A stretch of 11,468 bases of DNA from Bog-756 sp050011635 (GTDB taxonomy: Bacteria > Actinomycetota > Acidimicrobiia > Acidimicrobiales > RAAP-2): NCBI GenBank assembly GCA_050011635.1, contig JBEKIU010000142.1, positions 1 through 11,468 of the forward strand, in the 5' to 3' direction. Both the position numbers and the translations under genes were made by a program. Below are positions 1 through 6,570 of this stretch, piece after piece (the stretch's first letter is position 1; every line of letters begins with the position of its first letter). The notes below the pieces were generated by a model. That model saw only the letters and a list, made by a program, of their open reading frames with translations, was not told where the DNA came from and ran no database searches.

Positions 1-438
1 AGCACGGCGGCGGATGTCACCGCCTCGGAAGCGTTGAAAGTTTTCGATACCAATGTGATCGGGCTCATCCGCGTCACCCAGGCCGCACTTTCACTTTTGG
101 AGAAGTCCGGCAATCCGGTTGTGGTGAACGTCTCGAGCGCGCTTGGCTCGTTCTGGGCCGTGACCAATCCGGAGCGACGCCAGTTTCATTTCCCCTCTAT
201 CATCTATGGCTCGAGCAAAGCAGCTGTATCAATGCTCACCGTTCAGTACGCCAAGGCCATTCCCGATATCAAATTCAACGCGGTTGAGCCGGGCTTTACC
301 GCGACCGACCTCACTCCCTTCAGCGGAGCCGGTCAACCGGTCGACATGGGCGCAAAGGTGATCGTGCGCATGGCCACCATCGGCAAGGATGGCCCCACCG
401 GCACCTTCCAGGAGGGCGAGCACGAACTCGGCTGGTGA
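1..438 (+). CDS. Short-chain dehydrogenase/reductase (SDR), 5'-truncated
   Basis: The reading frame is open from the first base, so the N-terminal Rossmann half with the TGxxxGxG cofactor motif lies outside the window. The remaining 145 residues are the C-terminal half of a classical SDR. They include the NVSS strand with the catalytic serine region (about residues 43-46), the YxxxK catalytic pair (YGSSK, residues 69-73) and the NAVEPGFTATDL segment that closes over the NAD(P) cofactor. Classical SDRs are cytosolic NAD(P)-dependent oxidoreductases; the substrate cannot be told from this part. The end fits a normal SDR C-terminus (EHELGW then TGA), so the gene is intact at this side. The TTG at 34 that could open a shorter ORF lies inside conserved SDR sequence and is not a real start. 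The next gene is about 260 bp away with its own promoter, so the two are probably separate units. Confidence 0.93.
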   Translation, partial: STAADVTASEALKVFDTNVIGLIRVTQAALSLLEKSGNPVVVNVSSALGSFWAVTNPERRQFHFPSIIYGSSKAAVSMLTVQYAKAIPDIKFNAVEPGFTATDLTPFSGAGQPVDMGAKVIVRMATIGKDGPTGTFQEGEHELGW

Positions 439-638
439 CGCCAAACTGCGGCTGGATGACCCGAGAACTTGACCGCCCAGATAGTCGTGGCCTCGTTGAG
501 CCATTCCGAGTTCACACCCGGCCCCGCGAAGCAGCACACGCTCGGTGGCATCGACCACCCCGTCGATCTGATTCCTCTTCGCTCAACAACCACACCGACG
601 CATGGTGAGAGGGGGGCAGGGTCCGTCAGACCCACTCC
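439..638. other. Intergenic stretch without a recognisable gene
   Basis: About 200 bp between the SDR stop and the next promoter. Short open stretches exist on both strands, but none has a ribosome binding site or a recognisable motif. A small stem, GGGTC (619-623) with GACCC (629-633) around a 5-base loop, lies near its end. It has no T-tract and could be a weak terminator for the SDR gene. Confidence 0.5.
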
Positions 639-698
639 TTGACGGCGGACGATCCTGGTGTAGGATTGCACTAGATACCTATTGAAATGGAGATCTAG
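639..698 (+). promoter_or_regulatory. Promoter and probable operator of the gntR gene
   Basis: A sigma70-like promoter is visible: TTGACG at 639-644 and TAGGAT at 661-666 with a 16-base spacer. Transcription would start near 673. The inverted repeat CTAGAT (671-676) / ATCTAG (693-698) brackets the predicted start site and the ribosome binding site GGAG (689-692), and runs into the first base of the GTG start. GntR/YtrA regulators commonly repress their own operon by binding an inverted repeat at the promoter, so autorepression is the natural reading. The promoter elements and repeat are seen directly; operator function is inferred. Confidence 0.6.
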
Positions 699-1090
699 TG
701 ATCGACTTCTACCTGGATCAGAAGTCAGGAGTGACCCCCTACCTGCAGCTCGTCCAGCAGGTCCGGCGAGCCGTCAAGCTCGGGCTGTTGCATGACGGCG
801 ATCAACTGCCGACCGTCAAGGAGGTCGTTGGGAAGATCGCCATCAATCCCAACACCGTTTCCAAGGCGTATCGGGAGCTCGAGTACCAAGGTTTGGCGGC
901 CGCCCGAACTGGTGTGGGGACGTTCGTCACCGTTGCTCCGAGCGAAGAGCCCGTCGTGACGCTGCGACCGCTGCGGCGTGATCTGCAGCGATGGATCGCC
1001 CGAGCACGTGAGGCGGGCCTCGATGACGAGAGCATTGAAGCGCTGTTCATCGAGTCCTTTCGGGGCGCCTCCTCGATAGTCACGTCGTGA
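698..1090 (+). CDS. GntR-family transcriptional regulator, YtrA subfamily
   Basis: A 130-residue protein with the short architecture of the YtrA subfamily. The N-terminus has the family opening (IDFYLDQKSGVTPYLQLVQQ) and a winged helix-turn-helix across about residues 12-78. The recognition region is LPTVKEVVGKIAINPNTVSKAYRELE, and the wing is GVGTF (72-76). The rest is a short helical tail of about 50 residues and no large effector-binding domain. Such proteins are cytosolic dimers that usually repress an adjacent ABC-transporter operon in response to cell-wall or drug stress. The GTG start at 698 has GGAG five bases upstream. The stop overlaps the start of the following ABC ATPase gene by 4 bp (GTGA), so they are co-transcribed and probably translationally coupled. 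Family assignment is firm; the ligand is unknown. Confidence 0.93.
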   Translation: MIDFYLDQKSGVTPYLQLVQQVRRAVKLGLLHDGDQLPTVKEVVGKIAINPNTVSKAYRELEYQGLAAARTGVGTFVTVAPSEEPVVTLRPLRRDLQRWIARAREAGLDDESIEALFIESFRGASSIVTS

Positions 1091-1737
1091 CTGCCGTCCT
1101 GGAGGCGACCAATCTCGGTAAGAGGTATCGATACAAGTGGGCGCTCAGCGACTGCACTCTCAGCGTTCCTGAGGGTCACGTCGTGGGGATCGTGGGCCCG
1201 AATGGGTCCGGCAAGTCGACACTGCTCAACCTGGCCGCGGGGCTTCTGGCCCCGAGCTCGGGGAAGCTCGACGTGATGGGAGGGCCACCGGCTCGTGACG
1301 CCACCGCCCTTGGTCGAGTCGGCTTCGTCGCTCAGGACCCTCCCGTCTTCTCCTCGTTGAGCGTCCAGGACCACCTCCGCTTTGGCGCACACCTCAACCC
1401 GCTATGGGACGCGGCGCTCGCCGAACATCGCATCGAGGATCTCGGCCTCGACCTCGAGCAGCGAGCGGGGAAACTCTCTGGAGGTCAGCGCGCCCAGCTG
1501 GCGCTCACCCTGGCCATCGCCAAACAGCCAGATCTGCTCCTCCTCGACGAGCCGGTCGCCAGCTTGGACCCCCTTGCCCGCCGAGAGTGGGACAGTGACG
1601 TGACGGACCATCTGGGTCGGCCGCCACCTCGATCGGCGTTTCGTCCACCGCCGCCGAACGACGTCGCTGTGCTCGTCGTTGTTCGGCGAGACCCGTCCCC
1701 GCCGAGACATCCAATCCCAACAAGGAGAAAGCCATGA
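1087..1737 (+). CDS. ABC transporter ATP-binding protein with aberrant, truncated C-terminus
   Basis: The first ~168 residues are a well-preserved ABC ATPase. They show Walker A GPNGSGKST (37-45), Q-loop glutamine 83 (VAQDPP), signature LSGGQ (130-134), Walker B LLLLDEP (150-156) and D-loop SLDP (159-162). After RREW (166-168, about base 1590) similarity stops. The expected switch histidine (SSH) and the C-terminal ~120 residues of this family are replaced by a Pro/Arg-rich tail running to a TGA at 1735-1737. A usual family member is near 290-310 residues; this one is 216. Without the H-loop it should be poor at ATP hydrolysis, so it is probably a decayed or truncated gene. Frame 3 after about 1625 reads TSIGVSSTAAERR, faintly like the switch region, so a frameshift is possible. 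No permease gene follows. The GTG start overlaps the gntR stop (GTGA), and its stop overlaps the next start (ATGA). Confidence 0.85.
   Translation: MTAVLEATNLGKRYRYKWALSDCTLSVPEGHVVGIVGPNGSGKSTLLNLAAGLLAPSSGKLDVMGGPPARDATALGRVGFVAQDPPVFSSLSVQDHLRFGAHLNPLWDAALAEHRIEDLGLDLEQRAGKLSGGQRAQLALTLAIAKQPDLLLLDEPVASLDPLARREWDSDVTDHLGRPPPRSAFRPPPPNDVAVLVVVRRDPSPPRHPIPTRRKP
1722..1727 (+). promoter_or_regulatory. Strong ribosome binding site AAGGAG of the P-loop kinase-like gene
   Basis: AAGGAG lies six bases before the ATG at 1734. It fixes the start of the next gene and shows that this gene does not depend on coupling to the damaged ABC frame. Confidence 0.75.
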
Positions 1738-2228
1738 AACAGAAGTCATCGACGCGGCTCGTTCTGATATGCGGGCTGCCAGCCTCGGGCAAGACGAGAC
1801 TCGCTCGCCAGCTCGCTCCAAAGATTCCCGCGATCCGGTTCGATAAGGATCAGTGGACGGCTGAATTGGGTCTCGATGTGTGGGACGACGAGTTTCGAGC
1901 CCGTCTCGAACGGAAGTTGTGGGCTCTTACCCAGGAGCTCCTCGCCCAAGGTCAGAGCGTGATCTTGGAGTGGGGCCACTGGGCGCGGGTTGAACGGGAT
2001 GAGAAACGACTCGGAGCCCGGGCGTTAGGGGTGGGAGTCGAGCTGCATTACATCGATGCGCCTCTGGAGGAGCTCATCGAGCGAGCTCAGCGACGCAATG
2101 CGTCGGGCGAATGGAGCGCCTCGCCGATGACACGGGCTCACTTCGAACGGTGGGCAACGATCTTTCAACCTCCAGACCAGGAAGAGCTCCTGCTGTTTGA
2201 CGAGCCTGCACCCAGAAGAGACCGGTGA
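1734..2228 (+). CDS. Small P-loop ATP-binding protein, kinase-like (zeta-toxin/chloramphenicol phosphotransferase-like fold)
   Basis: A 164-residue stand-alone P-loop protein. Walker A is GLPASGKT (14-21). RFDKDQW (35-41) follows at the position where small-molecule kinases of this group carry an acidic substrate residue. VILEWGHW (76-83) forms the next strand, and IERAQRRN (115-122) resembles the arginine-rich lid that closes on ATP. This order is typical of small cytosolic kinases annotated as 'AAA family ATPase' and related to chloramphenicol phosphotransferase, zeta toxin and gluconate kinase. The substrate is unknown: it could be a small molecule, a sugar or a drug. No antitoxin-like gene sits beside it, so a toxin role is not supported. 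The ATG has a strong AAGGAG site. The gene overlaps the truncated ABC ORF by 4 bp and is followed 25 bp later by the hydrolase gene. Confidence 0.82.
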   Translation: MKQKSSTRLVLICGLPASGKTRLARQLAPKIPAIRFDKDQWTAELGLDVWDDEFRARLERKLWALTQELLAQGQSVILEWGHWARVERDEKRLGARALGVGVELHYIDAPLEELIERAQRRNASGEWSASPMTRAHFERWATIFQPPDQEELLLFDEPAPRRDR

Positions 2229-2253
2229 CGGTTTGTGGGCCCATAATGGAGTG

Positions 2254-3159
2254 GTGACCGACGTACGGCTGGCTCTGTGTCAATCCGCCTCTAGTGGCGA
2301 TCCACAGGTCAATCTCGACAAGGGATTGGCCCTCTGTTCGAGGGCCGCCGAAGGGGGGGCGGACATCGCAGTCCTGCCAGAGATGTGGCAAATCGGTTAT
2401 GCCTCGTGTCCTGAGGACGAGGCCGGACGGGCGAGGTGGCAGGACATGGCCATCGCCCGTAACGATCCATGGGTGAGCGCATTCAGAAAGGCCGCCTCCG
2501 ACCTCAACTTGGCGATTGTGGCGACGTTTTTGGAGCGGTGGCCTCGATCCCCTCGGAACACAGCCCTGCTTATCGACCGGCATGGTCAAGACGTTCTTTG
2601 CTACGCCAAGGTTCATACGTGTGACTGGGGAATGGAGAAGGCCCTCACTCCCGGAGAATGCTTTGAGGTCACCCGGCTCGACATCGAGGGCGGGATCGTC
2701 GACGTCGGCGTGATGATCTGCGCTGACCGCGAGTTCCCGGAGTCAGCGCGCGAACTGATGCTCGGCGGTGCCGAACTCATTCTGGTTCCAAACGCTTGTC
2801 CCATGGCTGGCGAGCGGACCTATCAGCTTCGGTCCCGAGCCTTCGAAAATATGACCGCGATGGCAACGGTGAACTATTCGGCCCCGGATCAAGACGGCCA
2901 TTCCAGCGTCTTTGACGGAATGGTGTTCGAATCGAATGGTCAACCTCGTGACCAGCTCGTTTTCGAGGCTGGCGATGGCGAGGGCGTCTACCTCGCCACC
3001 CTCAACCTGGACGCACTCAGGGAGTACCGAGGGCGTGAGACGATGGGAGACGCCTACCGGAAACCAAGCGCGTATAGGCGCTTGATGTCTGACGAACAAG
3101 GCGTACCAGTCTTCGATCGGTCTGATTCGCGGAGAGGATCTGTGATCACAGAGGACTGA
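2254..3159 (+). CDS. Carbon-nitrogen hydrolase (nitrilase superfamily)
   Basis: A 301-residue cytosolic hydrolase of the nitrilase superfamily, which cleaves C-N bonds in amides, nitriles or carbamoyl compounds through a Glu-Lys-Cys triad. All three residues are visible: Glu43 in LPEMW, Lys119 in YAKVH and Cys156 in ICADREFPE. VRLALCQ at the N-terminus is the usual first strand of the fold, and length is normal for the family. It resembles amidase or N-carbamoyl-type branches more than true nitrilases, but the substrate cannot be fixed. The start is uncertain. GTG 2254 (or 2251) puts the first strand at the right place but has only GGAG at 2248-2251, very close. An upstream TTG at 2197 would overlap the kinase gene by 32 bp and add residues without family likeness. 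The last codons contain a 14-bp perfect palindrome. Confidence 0.9.
   Translation: MTDVRLALCQSASSGDPQVNLDKGLALCSRAAEGGADIAVLPEMWQIGYASCPEDEAGRARWQDMAIARNDPWVSAFRKAASDLNLAIVATFLERWPRSPRNTALLIDRHGQDVLCYAKVHTCDWGMEKALTPGECFEVTRLDIEGGIVDVGVMICADREFPESARELMLGGAELILVPNACPMAGERTYQLRSRAFENMTAMATVNYSAPDQDGHSSVFDGMVFESNGQPRDQLVFEAGDGEGVYLATLNLDALREYRGRETMGDAYRKPSAYRRLMSDEQGVPVFDRSDSRRGSVITED
3139..3152. repeat. 14-bp perfect palindrome TCTGTGATCACAGA
   Basis: A perfect self-complementary 14-mer seven bases before the TGA... end of the hydrolase gene, with only TGAG-type sequence after it. It has no loop, so it is a better protein-binding site than a hairpin. It carries TGTGA and TCACA halves without the 6-base spacer of a CRP site. 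Confidence 0.4.
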
Positions 3160-3301
3160 GACTTCCACTCAAGACCGCCCGAGACATTCGATCCAGATGG
3201 GTTGATCAGAACGTCGGCCCAACGGCAACCCCCGGCGCGCTTCCGGTGACGGTGGCCGGCCTGTGCGCAGCCCGGGGCGACGAGCCAAAGTCGGACGTCG
3301 G
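3160..3301. other. Intergenic region between convergent hydrolase and cyclase genes
   Basis: About 140 bp between two gene ends pointing toward each other. It is GC-rich with no coding signal and no stem followed by a T-run, so I cannot place a classical intrinsic terminator here. Confidence 0.4.
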
Positions 3302-5605
3302 CTACTTGGAGGTCATCACCCAGATGCCGTTCCAGTCGGCAGGTGGGTTCTCCTTCAGGACGAGGCATCGATCGATGTACGTCTCCGCGAGGGTGTCGTC
3401 GGGGTTGGCGCGGAGCGTCTCACGGAACGCGTTGACTGCGCCCTCCCAGTTGCCGCTTCGGTACTTCTCGATCCCGTCCCGGAAGTGATTCACCGCGTCC
3501 ATGAGGTTCGGGAACGTTTGCGGGGTGTGGTAGTCGAGGACCTCGTACACGGCCACGGGTTGGGTCTTGCCTTTGACCACCACGTGATCGACTTCGCGTG
3601 TCCGGTACACCCCGTTGAGCTCCTCCAGGGTGTACTCGCTGATGAGGATCCGAGCGCTGTACTGCTTGCAGGCACTCTCCAGTCGCGCCGCGAGGTTCAC
3701 GCCGTCGCCGATCATGGTGAAGTCCATGCGCTTTGGGCTCCCGATATTGCCGGCGACCACGGTCCCGGTGTTGATGCCGATACCCATGTCGATCGGCCGG
3801 CGACCGTCCTGCATCCGTTCCTCGTTCCACTCGAAGAGGGACGAGATCATGGAGATCGCAGACTGCACGGCGCGGTCGGCGTCGTCCCCGTGGGCGACCG
3901 GCAGCCCGAATGCCGCCATGATCGCATCGCCGATGAACTTGTCGAGCATGCCCCCCTGCTCCTGGATGCACTCGACCATGATGGTGAAGTAGTCGTTCAG
4001 GAGCGTGACGGTCGCCTGTGGTCCGAGTTCCTCGGCGAGCGAGGTGAAGTTCCGCACGTCGGAGAACAGGACGCTCGCTTCCACGCTCCGTCCGCCGAGG
4101 ATGTCCTCGTCCCCTCGGACGAGCTGGTCGGCCAGAGCAGGGTCCATGTACCGGGCCATGGTGGAGCGGACCCGCTTTTCGCCGCTGATGTCCTCCATCA
4201 CGACCATCGTTCCCAGGTGCTCGCCGATGCCGCCGATCAGGGGGAGCACGCTCACGTTCGCCGACACCACGGCGCTTGTTGCACCTCTGCCCTCCGTGGC
4301 GAGTCGCTGGATGTCGACGTCCATCGCCATCTCCGGTGTGCGGATGACGTCGTCCGCGACTCGAGCCACCATCGCTCCGATGATCTCCTCGGCGCTACCG
4401 AAGACCTCCGAGTAATGGGACCCGACGAGCGATGATGCGCCGGTGCCCAGGATGCGACCGCCCGCGTCGTTGCACGTCGCTACTGCGCCCTCCATGTCGA
4501 GGGTGATGACCCCGTTGGACATGCTGGCCAGCATCGCTTCGCTGTAGTTGCGCATGTTCTGGACGTCATCGAAGAGCTTCGCGTTCTGCAGCGCGATGGA
4601 CACCTGAGCCGTGAACGCCTTGAGTCGCTGCTCGTCCTCCTGGGTGAACCGACCACCTCGCCGGTTCAGCACCTGGGTCACGCCGATGATGTGACCGTCG
4701 TTGCTGATCACGGGAACGCACAGGATCGACCGGGTGAAGAACCCGGTCCGTCGGTCGAGTTCGGGGTTGAACCGCAGATCGGCATAGGCGTGGGCGATGT
4801 TGATGCTCTCCCCCGAGCTGAACACCGTACCGGCAATGCCCTCGGTTGCTGGGAACCGGATCTCGCCGACCGAGTCGCCCTCGGCGACCCGAGCGAACAG
4901 CTCGCCGGAGCGTTCGTCGAGGAGGAACAGCGTCGAACGCTCCGCACGGAGCATGCGCGTGGCTTCGGCCATCACCCGCTGGAGGAGCGCGTCGAGGTCG
5001 AGCTCGGCCGTGATGTCCGACACCAGACGGAGGAACTCCATCTCCTCCGACCGGCGCATGTCGACGTCCTCGAGGTGGGACGCACTGACCAGTGCCGCCG
5101 ATGCCTGGCTGGTCATGGCTTCGAGCAGCGCGAGGTCGTCGACGTCGTAGTCGCCCTCGCGCTTGTTCAGCACCTGGGCAACGCCGATGACGACGCCGCG
5201 AGCGGTGGTGATGGGTGCGCACACGAGGTTGCGCGTCTCGTACCCGGTGAGTTCGTCCACCTCCCGGTTGAACCGCGGATCCGCATAGGCACCGTTGATG
5301 ATGAGGGACTCGTGCGTGGTGAAGACCCGGCCGGCGATGCCGACATCGTTGAGCAGACGGATCTCGAGCGTCTGCTCGCCCTGCAGCACCCGCGAGTAGA
5401 GCTCACCCGTGGCAGGATCGTTGAGGAACAAGGTCCCGCGGTCGGAATCGGTCTCGAGGACGGCCATCTCGATGAGCGCCGCGAGCACGTCGTCGAGCGT
5501 CTCCATGGCCGAGACGGTCCGCGACACGTGCAGGAGGGTCTCGGCGAAGTGGAGGCGCTTGGCCTGTTCTGTAACGTTGGTCGTGTCGGACATGTCAGTT
5601 GCCAT
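3302..5605 (-). CDS. Class III adenylate/guanylate cyclase with tandem GAF, PAS-like and TPR-like regions
   Basis: A 767-residue soluble signalling enzyme that should make cAMP (or cGMP). It has two GAF domains (about 36-178 and 202-345), a PAS-like domain (about 354-475), the cyclase catalytic domain (about 505-690) and a TPR-like helical tail (about 700-752). The catalytic set is complete: metal-binding Asp516 (FSDVRNFT) and Asp560 (DKFIGDAIMAAF), the purine-selecting pair Lys556 and Asp628 (RMDFTMIGD), and the transition-state residues Asn637 and Arg641 (VNLAARLE). Lys/Asp favours ATP over GTP. There is no transmembrane segment. The GAF pair may bind a cyclic nucleotide or another small ligand, which is inference. 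The ATG at 5605 has GGAG seven bases upstream and overlaps the preceding coiled-coil gene by 11 bp; an ATG at 5593 is the alternative. Confidence 0.95.
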   Translation of the reverse strand: MATDMSDTTNVTEQAKRLHFAETLLHVSRTVSAMETLDDVLAALIEMAVLETDSDRGTLFLNDPATGELYSRVLQGEQTLEIRLLNDVGIAGRVFTTHESLIINGAYADPRFNREVDELTGYETRNLVCAPITTARGVVIGVAQVLNKREGDYDVDDLALLEAMTSQASAALVSASHLEDVDMRRSEEMEFLRLVSDITAELDLDALLQRVMAEATRMLRAERSTLFLLDERSGELFARVAEGDSVGEIRFPATEGIAGTVFSSGESINIAHAYADLRFNPELDRRTGFFTRSILCVPVISNDGHIIGVTQVLNRRGGRFTQEDEQRLKAFTAQVSIALQNAKLFDDVQNMRNYSEAMLASMSNGVITLDMEGAVATCNDAGGRILGTGASSLVGSHYSEVFGSAEEIIGAMVARVADDVIRTPEMAMDVDIQRLATEGRGATSAVVSANVSVLPLIGGIGEHLGTMVVMEDISGEKRVRSTMARYMDPALADQLVRGDEDILGGRSVEASVLFSDVRNFTSLAEELGPQATVTLLNDYFTIMVECIQEQGGMLDKFIGDAIMAAFGLPVAHGDDADRAVQSAISMISSLFEWNEERMQDGRRPIDMGIGINTGTVVAGNIGSPKRMDFTMIGDGVNLAARLESACKQYSARILISEYTLEELNGVYRTREVDHVVVKGKTQPVAVYEVLDYHTPQTFPNLMDAVNHFRDGIEKYRSGNWEGAVNAFRETLRANPDDTLAETYIDRCLVLKENPPADWNGIWVMTSK

Positions 5606-6047
5606 CAGTCATCTCCATCTGGGTGCGCAGCGCAGAAATGGTCCCCTGCAGCTGCTCCCGCTCCTCGCGGAACCTGCGGTCGAGCACGTCGCGCTCCCGC
5701 TTCGCTTCCGCCTGCACCGATACGAGGATGCTACGCAGCTCGTCGACCGTCGCCCTGAGCTGCGCCACCTCGTCCGCCCACTGCATCGCCGCCGCCTGCA
5801 CCGCCGCGTTCCGTTCGAGGACCGATGATTCCAATTCGACCCGCAGGGCGTCGACCACGTCGCGGGCCTGCAGCCGATCGGCCTCTCGCTCGACCACCCA
5901 GCGCTGGCGCTCGGAGGCCAGCAGTGCGGCACGTTCTTCGAGCTCACTGCGCAACTGGTCCACCAGGCTGCGCAGATAGCGGCCCTCGGCCCCCGCCTGC
6001 CCGCGGTCGCCGACGGTCCCGCTGACGTCATCCGTCCTGCCTACCAC
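5595..6047 (-). CDS. Coiled-coil protein upstream of the adenylate cyclase
   Basis: A 150-residue protein of unknown family. From about residue 22 to 145 it is almost continuous charged helix with heptad-like Leu/Val/Ala spacing (for example LVDQLRSELEERAALLASE and LRVELESSVLERNAAVQAA), rich in Arg, Glu, Gln and Ala. No proline interrupts it, and there are no cysteines, signal peptide or membrane span. This is a predicted long coiled coil, probably dimeric. The gene overlaps the cyclase gene by 11 bp and lies directly upstream, so the two are co-transcribed. The protein may bind the cyclase or hold it at a site in the cell; that role is inferred only from linkage. The start is a GTG at 6047 with no clear ribosome binding site. 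Confidence 0.75.
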   Translation of the reverse strand: MVGRTDDVSGTVGDRGQAGAEGRYLRSLVDQLRSELEERAALLASERQRWVVEREADRLQARDVVDALRVELESSVLERNAAVQAAAMQWADEVAQLRATVDELRSILVSVQAEAKRERDVLDRRFREEREQLQGTISALRTQMEMTDGN

Positions 6048-6073
6048 CGATCGCCTACCCGGGGGAGGCTACG

Positions 6074-6093
6074 CCCCGAACCCGCGATCGGGG
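6074..6093. terminator. Small GC-rich hairpin between minus-strand genes
   Basis: CCCCGA (6074-6079) pairs with TCGGGG (6088-6093) around an 8-base loop. It lies between the stop of the unknown gene (6100) and the GTG start of the coiled-coil gene (6047). There is no T-tract, so it may be a weak terminator or a leader structure. Confidence 0.3.
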
Positions 6094-6099
6094 ACACGG

Positions 6100-6570
6100 C
6101 TAGGCCGGATCCCTTTTATCGAACCACCCCTTGTACCGGGCTCGTTCACCCAATCGACGATCTGTCTGCTTCGTCAGCCGCCGAATCTTGCTCATGATCG
6201 GAGCAAGCCCGCTCCGGCCGCCCCCCAAGCAGTCGATCCGTTTCCCCCGCCAGAGGTGACCGAGCACCATGTCCACTGTGGATCGGTCCAGCCCTGTCTG
6301 GCGCACGATGACGTTGCTATCGCAGACCCCGTTCTCCTCATGAAGCTCAAGGGAAGAGAGAACACTGTCTCTGTCCTGAGGAAAACGAGTACGGCGGGGA
6401 TCGATCACCGCTTCATGGTACAACCGGGGTGCTGCACCGCAATAAAACACTACCCATAGCCTGGTGTTCTCGGGTACCCCGGAAGGAACTGGCAGTCCTG
6501 TCGGCGTCGTTTGTTCGGCGAAACCTGGATTGGACTCAAAATCGTCGAGCCTCGTAATTTGAAGCCACAT
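6100..6570 (-). CDS. Uncharacterised protein, possible winged-helix C-terminal half
   Basis: A 156-residue ORF that I do not recognise. It starts MWLQITRLDDFES and has a strand-like segment RLWVVFYCGAAPRLYHEAV. From about residue 93 it reads like a small winged helix-turn-helix: SNVIVRQTGLDRSTVDMVLG followed by HLWRGKRIDCLGG. The tail is basic (RRLTKQTDRRLGERARYKGW). Third codon positions are GC-rich, as for a real gene. The frame stays open upstream to an ATG at 6648, but those extra residues are antisense to conserved SRPBCC sequence, so I choose the ATG at 6570. No ribosome binding site is seen for either start. It is divergent from the SRPBCC gene and shares its CATG. It could be a DNA-binding protein or a spurious ORF. 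Confidence 0.5.
   Translation of the reverse strand: MWLQITRLDDFESNPGFAEQTTPTGLPVPSGVPENTRLWVVFYCGAAPRLYHEAVIDPRRTRFPQDRDSVLSSLELHEENGVCDSNVIVRQTGLDRSTVDMVLGHLWRGKRIDCLGGGRSGLAPIMSKIRRLTKQTDRRLGERARYKGWFDKRDPA

Noticed and set aside
439..638. Possible small ORF of about 50 codons ending near 641
   Set aside because: No ribosome binding site, no recognisable motif, and its end overlaps the gntR promoter.
1382..1603. Alternative plus-strand ORFs inside the ABC ATPase gene
   Set aside because: They overlap the conserved ABC motifs in another frame and have no ribosome binding site or recognisable motif.
1734..2228. P-loop gene as a zeta-type toxin of a toxin-antitoxin pair
   Set aside because: No small antitoxin-like gene is adjacent; the neighbours are a damaged ABC gene and a hydrolase.
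3141..3150. TGTGATCACA as a CRP/GlxR-type cAMP-receptor site near the cyclase gene
   Set aside because: The two halves lack the 6-base spacer of a CRP site and the position is at gene ends, not at a promoter.
3263..4435. Long plus-strand ORF of 390 codons opposite the cyclase gene, and similar one at 4691-5758
   Set aside because: They are antisense to fully conserved cyclase and GAF motifs; long antisense frames are expected in high-GC coding DNA.
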